Shown here: positions 9,023 to 16,139 of the stretch, piece after piece
Layout of the letters: each line of letters opens with the position of its first letter
Numbering within the stretch: position 1 is the stretch's first letter
Source: JAJDUF01 sp965238265
GTDB taxonomy: Bacteria; Chloroflexota; UBA11872; UBA12225; JAJDUF01
DNA: 64,000 nt
Direction: 5' to 3'
Assembly (NCBI GenBank): GCA_965238265.1
Contig: OZ250185.1
Span: 3,782,001 to 3,846,000 of the forward strand
The notes under the pieces: model-generated
Seen by the model: the letters and a program-made list of their open reading frames with translations, nothing else
What the model was told of the DNA's origin: nothing
The model's database searches: none
Translations under genes and position numbers: made by a program

Positions 9023-9703
9023 CTAGCCGGCGGCAGCGGCGGCCGGCTCGGCCGTGGTTGTGGGCAAGTAGGGGATTATGTGCGGCCGCACCTCCGGCGG
9101 CACCAGCGCCGGCGGCACCGTCAAGCGAATGAGCGCCTGCTGGCCCAAATCTTCGATGGCCACGGTGTTGTTGTGGTCATACATGCCCGAGCTTTGCGAA
9201 ATGCTCAAGATCCCTCCGGGCGTCAAGGCGCACGGCTCGACGTGCCAGGTGTTGCGATCAAGCTGCACCACCGAGCCTGGTGGGGCCACAAAGAGCGCGT
9301 GACCACCCGGATCGAACGCCGTGTGCGACATCCTGGGATCGGCAACCACCACCCCAAACCAGCCTTGCAGGCACCGAAACACCTGGCCGAAGTTAAGGTG
9401 CCGGTTGGTGCGGAAGAGCGGTTGCGGTAAAGGCCCGACCAAGCTGATCTCTTCGTGGATGCTGTCAGTATCGTTGACCCAAAGATGATCAATGCCCCCC
9501 AGCTCGCTCTTGTTCGGCCAGAGGCCCGCAAGCCGGTCGAGGGAGGTCGGCGGCACATAGGCCTGGCCATAGGGTGCGAATACCTCCGGTGTCAACGGCT
9601 CCGCCACGATCTCGAAGCTCGGCAGGCCGGTCTCCGCATCCCGGGGCGCCCCGGTGACAAGGACCTCGATATCATCTGGCTGGTGCGTATTGACCATAAC
9701 CAT
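9023..9703 (-). CDS. Ureidoglycolate lyase-like (AllA family) cupin protein
   Basis: The 226-residue sequence contains ITAEPLTPEVFAPYG-like opening (residues about 32-46), RHLNFGQVFRCLQG (about 112), GVVVADPRMS and GSVVQLDRNTWH (about 155). This resembles the AllA beta-barrel, whose members cleave ureidoglycolate to glyoxylate and urea. The C-terminal 50 residues are longer than in AllA and end in an alanine-rich tail. No purine-degradation genes adjoin it, so a related hydroxy-acid or sugar-acid role, perhaps with the neighbouring enolase-superfamily enzyme, is equally possible. An 11-bp perfect inverted repeat lies 32 bases upstream of the start. Confidence 0.62.
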   Translation of the reverse strand: MVMVNTHQPDDIEVLVTGAPRDAETGLPSFEIVAEPLTPEVFAPYGQAYVPPTSLDRLAGLWPNKSELGGIDHLWVNDTDSIHEEISLVGPLPQPLFRTNRHLNFGQVFRCLQGWFGVVVADPRMSHTAFDPGGHALFVAPPGSVVQLDRNTWHVEPCALTPGGILSISQSSGMYDHNNTVAIEDLGQQALIRLTVPPALVPPEVRPHIIPYLPTTTAEPAAAAAG

Positions 9704-9734
9704 GCTTACCCTCTCCTTCTACGACTTAGCACCT

Positions 9735-9766
9735 CGGTGACGGTAGCGACAACTGTACCGTCACCG
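9735..9766. promoter_or_regulatory. Perfect 11-bp inverted repeat, candidate operator
   Basis: CGGTGACGGTA and TACCGTCACCG are perfect inverse copies separated by 10 bases, centred about 47 bases before the AllA-like start codon on the minus strand. No T run follows on either strand, so an operator for a dimeric repressor is more likely than a terminator. Confidence 0.45.
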
Positions 9767-9902
9767 CACGTTCCCGGCCGGTCTACTCGTGTATCCAGCC
9801 GCAGACCTACTGAAGTGTACCCTGTACGCGCCGACTGTCCACAGGAGCGCGCTGTGCCACCGCGCCGGGCGTGGATACCGGCAGCGTACACCACGGCCGA
9901 CG

Positions 9903-10530
9903 TCAGCTCACGCGCCGGAACACGTAGGCCGCGGACGACCTGGTATAAGCGACGCCACGGCCGGTTCGCTCGATGGCGGCACGAGTGGCTTGTTTTCCGG
10001 ACCGGGGCACGAAGTACGTGTGCAGGTCCTGGTCGGTCAGCCGGTGCTTGCCGCTGCGCCGCGCGATTACTGCGACGAGGGCATAGTCATCGTCGAGTGC
10101 GGCGAGGCTGGCATCACCGTGGCTGTCGTTGGCGACCAGGACGCCGCCGGCCTGCAGGTAACGCTTGCACGCCGGCGAAACCGGGCCGGCCCATTGGGAG
10201 ATGAGCAGATCGAAGCTGGCATCAGGCTCATCCAACGGCGCCGAGTAGTCCGCAGAGTGAAACACGATCTCCGGTTCGCCGTGGTAACGCTGCCGCTCCT
10301 TGACCAGGCGTCGGATAGCTGGAACTGCGAAGAAGGGTGGGCACCGCCGATCAGTGTCAACGTAGGTGACTGACGGGATCACGAACGACGGACTGACGTG
10401 GACGAAACTCCCCGGTGTAGAGGGCGCGGCGGACTCCGAAGCGCGCGACGAGCAGCGCGAAAAGGTCAATCCGCTCGAAGCCCTTGTCTGCGAAGTGCTC
10501 CTTGTAGAGCCGTAGGGCCGCGTTCGACAC
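9903..10530 (-). pseudogene. Methyltransferase-like protein, frameshifted near its N-terminus
   Basis: A GTG at 10530, preceded by AGGGAG, opens a frame reading SNAALRLYKEHFADKGFERID and RFGVRRALYTG. After a CCCC run at 10410-10413 the sense moves to a second frame reading SFVHVSPSFVIPSVTYVDTD, then ASFDLLISQWAGPVSPACKR and a tail ending AYVFRRVS. Removing one base from the run gives one protein of about 207 residues. The layout (ALYPGSFVHVSPSF-type opening, VDTD acidic strand end, FDLLIS) suggests a Rossmann methyltransferase-like fold. Function unknown. Real decay and sequencing error cannot be separated here. Confidence 0.6.
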
Positions 10531-10684
10531 CTAGGCACTCCCTGGTCACATTGCCGCAATTCCAGCGCCAGCAGCAACCGTCACCCGCTCCCCGGCCAGG
10601 TGGCGCGGCGTGCCACGCCCACCGGTCAAGCCAGACTCCGAGCAGTCTGCGGGGGCGGCAGCGGCGGCGCTACGACAGGCACCA

Positions 10685-10864
10685 TCACTCCACGCGCATG
10701 ATGGGCGTGAACCGCGCGATCAGGAAGCTGACCACGGGCGCGACCAGAACCGTGCCGATGAGCACAACTTCGGCACTGGCGGTGAAGACGGCGGCCAGCA
10801 TAAAGAAGGCCAGGAAGGTAACTGCCCCGACAAAAAACCAGCCGGTCTGACTCACGCCGAGCAT
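10685..10864 (-). CDS. Small two-helix membrane protein, unknown function
   Basis: This 59-residue frame starts at an ATG with GGAGG seven bases upstream. It reads LGVSQTGWFFVGAVTFLAFF, then a second hydrophobic stretch VVLIGTVLVAPVVSFLIARF, and ends RVE. Two transmembrane helices with very short loops are predicted by eye. It sits between the methyltransferase-like gene and the repeat-punctuated accessory segment. I do not recognise a family. Confidence 0.6.
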   Translation of the reverse strand: MLGVSQTGWFFVGAVTFLAFFMLAAVFTASAEVVLIGTVLVAPVVSFLIARFTPIMRVE

Positions 10865-10998
10865 CGGTGCCCTCCTGCTCGTTAGGATAGTGGTCCAGCC
10901 TGCCCGGACTGGCAGGCCTGCGCAAACACATCAGCGGGATGCTCGCAGTCTAACATACCGCTCGCACCCCGTCAGCAGCGGGAGCGCCTCAGTTTCTA

Positions 10999-11283
10999 CT
11001 AACATCGATGCACAGGACGAACAGGATGAGAGAGTGCATCGCCATTTATCTGGCCAACGCCGACAAGCTCCACATGACGGCCAGGGTCACCGGCTCGTCG
11101 GGCATAGATGTCCGCGATCAGCGCGTCTACATCCTGATCGGCCACTTCGCTCCAGGCCCCGACCAGCGCCAGCGCGCCGCGAGGGCGGGCCGCGGCGGCC
11201 CGCTCCCGCTTGATGGCCGGCGCCGCGCTCACCCTCGTGGGCAAAGCGGCACGTCCTTCCGACAGGGCTGCCCGCTTGGTCAT
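10999..11283 (-). CDS. Small antitoxin-like protein bounded by inverted repeats
   Basis: The central part, RPRGALALVGAWSEVADQDVDALIADIYARR, resembles the C-terminal region of VapB-type antitoxins that accompany PIN toxins, with an acidic helix and IADIYARR ending. No toxin gene follows; instead the frame runs into a repeat at 11002-11028 that encodes its last residues. The start region (MTKRAALSEG) has only a weak ribosome site. The gene lies exactly between inverted copies of the same repeat, so it may be the remnant of a mobile cassette. A chance open frame remains possible. Confidence 0.4.
   Translation of the reverse strand: MTKRAALSEGRAALPTRVSAAPAIKRERAAAARPRGALALVGAWSEVADQDVDALIADIYARRAGDPGRHVELVGVGQINGDALSHPVRPVHRC
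11002..11028 (+). repeat. Single arm of the CAGGACGGACAGGAT repeat
   Basis: This arm, GATGCACAGGACGAACAGG and flanks, is an inverted copy of the arm at 11300-11327. Together they bracket about 270 bases holding the antitoxin-like gene. Confidence 0.65.
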
Positions 11284-11299
11284 GAGGACTCACCATAAA

Positions 11300-11363
11300 C
11301 CATCCTGTCCGTCCTGTGCATCCATGTTTATATTTACATAGATGCACAGGACGGACAGGATGG
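11300..11363. repeat. 28-bp inverted repeat (CAGGACGGACAGGAT family)
   Basis: Two 28-base arms, 11300-11327 and 11336-11363, match at 27 positions around the 8-base AT loop TTATATTT. The core word is CATCCTGTCCGTCCTGTGCA. As RNA or a cruciform this would be a very long hairpin. Confidence 0.8.
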
Positions 11364-11476
11364 GGGCCAGCCGGAATCTTCCGCTCGCCCGCGCCCTCGC
11401 GGCCGGTACCTTGTCGCAGCCAGGTGGTTTACTATAGAGGAAGCGCCGGCCACTACCACGCCAGCAGGAGGCCATG

Positions 11477-11716
11477 ATGCCGCTGTATGACTATCGTTGC
11501 CAGGAGTGCGGTCATCTGTTCGAGCAGCGCCACGGCTGGGATGAGCACGCGGCGGCCTGTCCGGCCTGCGCGTCTGCATCCGTGCAGCGCCAACTGCCCA
11601 CGTTTGCCGTCATCGGCCGCGCCGGTAGCAGCCAAGCGGCGGTGGCCGCGGCCGATCCCTACGAGTGTACGCCGGTGGGGTGCGAGCGGCCCGGCTGCGC
11701 CGCCCGCCTCAACTGA
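11477..11716 (+). CDS. FmdB-type zinc ribbon protein
   Basis: This is a 79-residue protein. Two consecutive ATGs exist; AGGAGG is five bases from the second, which I chose. It reads PLYDYRCQECGHLFEQRHG with the first CxxC and then ACPACAS with the second, the classic FmdB/putative regulatory zinc-ribbon layout. The C-terminal half carries an extra pair of cysteines (PVGCERPGCAARL). Family members are thought to be regulatory or to support porin and amidase expression, but the role is not established. It lies between two inverted-repeat elements. Confidence 0.82.
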   Translation: MPLYDYRCQECGHLFEQRHGWDEHAAACPACASASVQRQLPTFAVIGRAGSSQAAVAAADPYECTPVGCERPGCAARLN

Positions 11717-11760
11717 GCGACCATCAGGCCGCGAGCCGGACAAGGGTGGGTTATGAATGT

Positions 11761-11838
11761 ACATGGATGGACAGGATAGACAGGATCGTTTTCTGTGGAT
11801 TCTCGCTGATCTATCCTGTCTATCCTGTGCGTCCATGT
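11761..11838. repeat. 26-bp inverted repeat (CAGGATAGACAGGAT family)
   Basis: Arms 11761-11786 and 11813-11838 match at 24 of 26 positions around a 26-base spacer. Core word is GGACAGGATAGACAGGAT. It ends 22 bases before the AAA-ATPase start codon, so it may carry regulatory function or be a recombination mark. Confidence 0.8.
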
Positions 11839-11860
11839 GAAAAAACAGAGGAGCAGTTCC

Positions 11861-13024
11861 ATGTCCACAGAGCTATCCACTCACAACGCCCTCCACCTCC
11901 CAGACCTGGCGATCAGCGGGTTTCGTGGGATCGAAGACCTTTCGATCTCGCGCTTAGGTCGCGTCACACTGATCGCCGGGAAGAACGGAGTTGGCAAGAC
12001 GACGCTGCTCGATGCCGTCCGAATCTATGCCGCGCGTGGCCGCTATCCTGTTCTCGCGGACATATTGAGGGAGCGCGGAGAGCTTACTGAGGCTGTTGGT
12101 GAAGATGGTGACGAAATACTTACACCCAACTGGGAGACGCTCTTCTATGGACGGTACGACTCGTCAGATTCTCGCATCTCAATAGGTCCGGGAAGCGAAA
12201 TCCAGCATCTCAGCATAGAGACTGCTTTAGCCAATGAAGGAGGAATTATACATCAGAACAGTCTTTTCCCTGAATATTTCTCAAGAGAAGATGTTCAGGT
12301 GCTTAAGATTGAATTCCAAGGCAAGAAACAAGCTATTCCGATAGCTTCTCTTAGCGATTTACTTAGCTCTTCACAGGTGATGAGGAGGAGACATAGTCTT
12401 TTGTGGAACCGTAGGTTACTTCGGAATGATGGGGCCGATCTGCCATCTGAAATTTGCTGCGAGTCCTTGGGGCCGGGCTTGTTGAGCAATGCGGACATGG
12501 CGCGATTCTGGGACAATGTAGCGCTTACGGAGGATGAGACTCGGGCGGTGCATGCACTGCAGTTGGTCTACGGTGATGAAGTGCAGCGTGTCGCGGTGGT
12601 CGGGGAGGATAGACGTTCGAGCTATGGTCGGCGGGCGGTGGTAAGGATCGAGGGACAGCCTCAGCCAGTTCCTCTGCACAGCCTAGGCGACGGGGTTGTG
12701 CGCCTGTTCGGTGTCGCCTTGGCGCTCGCCAACAGCCAAGGCGGTTTTCTGGTGATTGACGAAGTGGAAAATGGCATCCACCATTCCGTGCAGCGCGACT
12801 TCTGGCGCATGGTCCTGAGCACGGCGCACGAGAACAATGTACAGGTTCTCGCGACAACGCATAGCTGGGACTGCGTGGCCGGTTTTGCGCAAGCAACAGC
12901 AGAGTTGGATGAAACGGAAGATGCTCTCGTGCGTATCGAGAGAGGCGGCGATAGGCTTCATGCAGTAGAGTATTCCAAGAAAAATCTCAAGGCCGCGGCC
13001 GATTATGGTATTGAGGTGAGATAG
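11861..13024 (+). CDS. AAA-family ATPase (AAA_15/AAA_21, OLD-like), candidate defence sensor
   Basis: Start chosen at the ATG with GAGGAG seven bases upstream; 387 residues. Domains: an SMC/OLD-type N-terminus (DLAISGFRGIEDLSISRLGR), Walker A AGKNGVGKTTLLDAVRIYA (about residues 40-58), a variable middle, the HSLGDGVVRLFGVALALAN signature-like helix, and Walker B GGFLVIDEVENGIHHSVQ. Near the C-terminus VLATTHSWDCV is the usual H-loop. The next gene is a TOPRIM-like DUF3226 protein 3 bases downstream, so the two form an operon. Base composition is clearly less GC-rich than the surroundings, consistent with transfer. ATPase plus TOPRIM pairs are typical of OLD, PARIS and RloAB-like antiviral systems. 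Confidence 0.85.
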   Translation: MSTELSTHNALHLPDLAISGFRGIEDLSISRLGRVTLIAGKNGVGKTTLLDAVRIYAARGRYPVLADILRERGELTEAVGEDGDEILTPNWETLFYGRYDSSDSRISIGPGSEIQHLSIETALANEGGIIHQNSLFPEYFSREDVQVLKIEFQGKKQAIPIASLSDLLSSSQVMRRRHSLLWNRRLLRNDGADLPSEICCESLGPGLLSNADMARFWDNVALTEDETRAVHALQLVYGDEVQRVAVVGEDRRSSYGRRAVVRIEGQPQPVPLHSLGDGVVRLFGVALALANSQGGFLVIDEVENGIHHSVQRDFWRMVLSTAHENNVQVLATTHSWDCVAGFAQATAELDETEDALVRIERGGDRLHAVEYSKKNLKAAADYGIEVR

Positions 13025-13027
13025 TCT

Positions 13028-13666
13028 ATGAATCGCCCCGCTTCAGCACTGCCAAGTCATATTCTGATGGTTGAAGGACAGAACGACAGGCATGTCGTCC
13101 GGCACATCCGTGATCGCTGTCCATCGACACCATCCTTTCATATTCAGGATAAAGATGGCATTGATCCACTACTCGAAACTATCGGCGCCGAGATAACTGC
13201 TCGTGGACGGCAGGCCGTTGGTATTCTCGTAGATGCCAACGACGATTTGGCAGCGCGTTGGGACGCTGTAGCAGGTCGGCTTAGGCAGGTGGGCTTCCAG
13301 CCACCCGCGTCTCCCGCTCCAGAGGGGACAATCATACCTGGCACCCCCCGCATACCTGGCAACCCCCGCGTCGGCATCTGGTTGATGCCCGACAATACCT
13401 CAGCCGGTGAGCTTGAAGATTTCGTCGCGCAAATGATCCCGACTGAAGACCCAGTGTGGCCCTTGTCCAAGCGCTATATCGAAGGGATTCCTAAAGCGGA
13501 TAGAAAGTTTAAGGAGCACAAGACACGGAGAGCGCAAATTCATGCCTGGCTGGCGGCCAGGGAAGACCCCAGGCAGATTGGCCTAGCTATTCGCACCGGC
13601 GATCTCAACATTGATGGCTCTCTCTGCCAGAAATTCACTACCTGGCTTACGAACCTGTTCCGATAG
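13028..13666 (+). CDS. DUF3226 TOPRIM-like protein, candidate effector nuclease
   Basis: This 212-residue protein reads HILMVEGQNDRHVVRHI near its start, with the Glu of the TOPRIM motif, and AVGILVDANDDLAARW about residue 65, which supplies the DxxDD acidic cluster. RVGIWLMPDNTSAGELEDFV (about 115-135) and the terminal AIRTGDLNIDGSLCQKFTTWL match DUF3226. TOPRIM nucleases of this kind cut DNA or RNA with Mg2+. It follows the AAA ATPase by 3 bases; GAGGTGAG at the end of that gene serves as its ribosome site. I infer a two-gene split-OLD-like system in which the ATPase senses and this protein cuts. Activity is not demonstrated by sequence alone. Confidence 0.8.
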   Translation: MNRPASALPSHILMVEGQNDRHVVRHIRDRCPSTPSFHIQDKDGIDPLLETIGAEITARGRQAVGILVDANDDLAARWDAVAGRLRQVGFQPPASPAPEGTIIPGTPRIPGNPRVGIWLMPDNTSAGELEDFVAQMIPTEDPVWPLSKRYIEGIPKADRKFKEHKTRRAQIHAWLAAREDPRQIGLAIRTGDLNIDGSLCQKFTTWLTNLFR

Positions 13667-13833
13667 AATCCGGCCCATCCTTCAATCCCGACAATCCTGA
13701 TCCTGCCCGTACTACCCAACACGCCAGCACACCGATTAAGGCGCCAGGCAACTCAATGAAGCCAGGAAACCTATCTGGCTACGGTCAAGCTGAAGCTGAG
13801 GGCGAGGGCGAGGGGGCGTGCTCTTGTCCGGTG

Positions 13834-13910
13834 TGGTGGGCGGTGGAGGTCTCGAACCTCCGACCTCGACGGTGTAAACGTCGCGCTCTAACCAACTGAG
13901 CTAACCGCCC
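13834..13910 (-). tRNA. tRNA-Val (anticodon UAC)
   Basis: On the minus strand GGGCGGTTAGCTCAGTTGG begins a full cloverleaf: acceptor GGGCGGT/ACCGCCC, D loop AGTTGGTTAGA, anticodon stem CGACG/CGTCG around TTTACAC (anticodon TAC), and T arm GGAGG-TTCGAGA-CCTCC. CCA is encoded at 13834-13836. It lies just downstream of the ATPase/TOPRIM cassette, a common integration landmark. Confidence 0.96.
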
Positions 13911-14000
13911 GGTCGTTCCAGTCTAGCACGTCTAGCACGCGCACGCGCGGTCAACAACGCCCCGGCCCGCCTACGGCTCTCCCGCTCCGCAGGGGAGGGT

Positions 14001-14024
14001 GGATTCCCGCTTGCGCGAGAGTGA
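14001..14024 (+). repeat. REP-like hairpin, family A (degenerate)
   Basis: GGATTCCCGC-TTGCGCGAGAGTGAC is a copy of the family A hairpin with a damaged right arm (GCGAGAGT instead of GCGGGAAT). It lies between the tRNA and the DUF4438 gene. Confidence 0.6.
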
Positions 14025-14061
14025 CCGGGCGATGATGAGTGGGGCCGGGGGGTGAGGCAGG

Positions 14062-14925
14062 CTACTCGCGCAGCTTGAGGTAGCTGGCGATATTCGCCTC
14101 GGGGTCGGTGCGGAGGCGTATCGCGCCCGTGGCACTGGTCAGCAGCGACGTGACCCCCGGCCCGTGACCGGCCGAGATGCTGTCGCAGTGGGCCACCACG
14201 GCAATGGTCAGTGCCCCTTTGCGATAGCCGCGCCCGTAGCTGTGATCCGCGTCGGGGAGTGCCACCAAGTCACCCAGTCGGAGCTGCGCCAGACCTAGCG
14301 CATCGAACGTTTCCCGGTCGGCCGTCTGAATGTCGTAGTCGCCACGGTCGGCGGGCGAGCCGAGTCCCGATCCCATCAGGTGGGCCGGGGCACTGCCGAC
14401 CACCGGCACGACCAGCGTTCCATCGTCAGCGGTAGACAGCGGCAACGCCCGGAGTAGCTGCACCGACAGATTCAAGAGCTTGACCGCGGGGTGGTCGCGG
14501 AGCTCCAGGCCGCGCCCGTAGGCTTTGACCAAGACCTTGTCGCCGGGGATCAGCGCGTCGAGCGTTTCCTCATCGAAGTCCACGAGCACGTGCTCGATAC
14601 CGCCATGCTTGCCCGTGACCGTCCCCGTCTTGCCTTTGGCCTCACCAGACACGACACGCGCTTCGTTGCCCACACACGCCAGGGTGTTGAGGGCGCCATT
14701 GGCAGCTTCGTCCGCATTTTGGATGGAGGCGCCCGGCTCGACGTGATCGGCAGCCCAGCCCAGCGCGCGGTCGCCGACCCGCACGTTGTAGACGACGCCC
14801 CCCGGTCCTGGGGCGACGAAGACGCTGCCATCGGCGCCGACCCGAAAGGGTGAGCGGCTCAACGCCGGAGCATGCACCTCGCCCACCACCGAGATCATCA
14901 CAATATCGTCGTAGTTCGCCTGCAT
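14062..14925 (-). CDS. DUF4438 domain-containing protein
   Basis: This 287-residue protein starts at an ATG preceded by GGGAGG. Family-typical stretches are GGVVYNVRVGDRALGW (about residues 40-56), ADHVEPGASIQNADEAANGA, CVGNEARVVSGEAKGKTGTV and HGGIEHVLVDFDEETL. It closes with a conserved-looking GALTIAVVAHCDSISAGHGPGV segment containing a His and Cys. DUF4438 is widespread but has no established biochemical role; glycine-rich loops and the His/Cys could mark a catalytic pocket. It stands alone between two tRNA-Val genes. Confidence 0.8.
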   Translation of the reverse strand: MQANYDDIVMISVVGEVHAPALSRSPFRVGADGSVFVAPGPGGVVYNVRVGDRALGWAADHVEPGASIQNADEAANGALNTLACVGNEARVVSGEAKGKTGTVTGKHGGIEHVLVDFDEETLDALIPGDKVLVKAYGRGLELRDHPAVKLLNLSVQLLRALPLSTADDGTLVVPVVGSAPAHLMGSGLGSPADRGDYDIQTADRETFDALGLAQLRLGDLVALPDADHSYGRGYRKGALTIAVVAHCDSISAGHGPGVTSLLTSATGAIRLRTDPEANIASYLKLRE

Positions 14926-15058
14926 CGTCCTGCCTCCCTGGGCTGCATCTGGTATCGGTATCGGGGAGCATCATAGCATGGCGCGAGGGCGTGTCCTAGG
15001 CACTGGCACCACCTAGCCCTCACCAACCGTCACCGTCACCCTGGTATCCTGAGGCGGT

Positions 15059-15390
15059 ATGCAATCTGTCAAGGCCGTGGCCCGCTGGCTCCCGACACCC
15101 GCCTCGCAACAGCACGCAGCGGCGTTGCAGGAGGAAGCCGCGCGGCTGGCCAAAGACTTGGCCGGGCTGGGTGCCGAGTTGGTGCTGCGGTCGGAGAGAC
15201 GAGCGACCTCGATCTGCTCGTGGTATTGGCTACACGGCGTCGCTTTGTAGAGCGCGGCGTGTGGCTCGTGGAAGTGCTCCAACCGACGGTGCCGGTGGAC
15301 TTCCTGGTTTACACGCCAGCCGAGTTTGCCCGCCTGCGTCACTGGCCCTTCATACGGACGGCGCTTGCCGAAGGGCAGCACCTGCGCTAG
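15059..15390 (+). pseudogene. MNT-type nucleotidyltransferase with its active-site motif deleted
   Basis: The first frame reads SQQHAAALQEEAARLAKDLAG and GAELVL. The second, two thirds of the gene, reads GETSDLDLLVVLATRRRFVE, VPVDFLVYTPAEFARLRHWP and ends EGQHLR. Around 15190 the two frames meet, and the expected FGSRAR-like segment carrying the catalytic Gly-Ser is absent, so a small deletion plus a shift has removed it. MNT proteins AMPylate and neutralise HEPN toxins in MNT/HEPN (type VII-like) pairs; the HEPN gene follows. This copy should be inactive. Confidence 0.72.
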
Positions 15391-15403
15391 AAAGTAGGAG
15401 CTG

Positions 15404-15819
15404 ATGCGTCCATCACCTGGCGAGGTAGCCTTGCCTGGCTCCAACAAGCCAGGCAAGGCCTCGATGATGCTACGTTCATTGCTAGTGGCAACCGGCATAA
15501 TGTAGCGTGCTTCCTGGCACAGCAAGCGGCGGAGAAAGCGCTGAAAGCCTTTCTCTACGCGCAAGGTGTCGAACAGGTGCGTGGGCACTCAGTCGAAGCA
15601 TTGTCACGGCAGGTGGCTCGATACGACGACTCTCTAGCGCCACTGACCATGCAGGCGGCACCGCTAGACCAGTACTACATTCCTACCCGCTATCCCAACG
15701 GGTTGCCCGTCGGCAGTATTCCCGCGCACTGCTACGCTGCCGACGATAGCGCTCGTGCCCTGCGGCTGGCCGGCACTGTCGTCGAGGCGCTGGAGTCGCG
15801 CCGGCGGCCGGTGGAGTAG
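15404..15819 (+). pseudogene. HEPN-domain protein, probable one-base frameshift at its start
   Basis: The only ATG with a ribosome site (AGGAG, three bases away) at 15404 gives MRPSPGEVALP and then leaves frame. The body in the neighbouring frame is a complete HEPN domain: AWLQQARQGLDDATFIASG, VACFLAQQAAEKALKAFLYA (the usual helix), QVRGHSVEAL, and YYIPTRYPNGLPVGSIPAHC. Adding one base in TTGCCTGG near 15433 joins them into VALAWLQQAR. HEPN proteins in such pairs are RNase toxins. The RxxxxH-type catalytic pair is not clearly visible, as in several MNT-partnered HEPNs. It directly follows the damaged MNT gene. Confidence 0.7.
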
Positions 15820-15947
15820 CCGCCCCATACCTCCCTCTAGCGTCGTACCCTCGGCGCAGGAGCCCGGCCAGGGCCACCCATCGGCCGTTTTCCGCCCCCG
15901 CTTGTTGAAGGAGCAACGTTCCTACTGCTACACTATCCGGGTGACCG

Positions 15948-16021
15948 GGGCGGGTAGCTCAGTTGGTTAGAGCGCGACGTTGACATCGTCGAGGTCAGGG
16001 GTTCGAGACCCTTCTCGCCCA
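15948..16021 (+). tRNA. tRNA-Val (anticodon GAC)
   Basis: A 74-base cloverleaf: acceptor GGGCGGG/CTCGCCC with one G-T pair, D loop AGTTGGTTAGA, anticodon stem CGACG/CGTCG around TTGACAT (anticodon GAC), and T arm AGGGG-TTCGAGA-CCCTT. CCA is not encoded. It closely resembles the tRNA-Val(UAC) 2 kb away on the other strand. Confidence 0.96.
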
Positions 16022-16139
16022 CCCCCACGGGATCACACTCGTCCGGCTCCCTTAGCCCATGGGTTCTATCGTTGTCGGTGCGGCAACGTTGGGAGTATCG
16101 TCGGCCGTCTCGTGCAACATCCCAAAGGAGAACCTCCCC

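Noticed and set aside
13679..13715. Full inverted-repeat element after the TOPRIM gene
   Set aside because: Only scattered CATCC and ATCCTG words are present; no paired arm can be found, so it is not listed as a feature.
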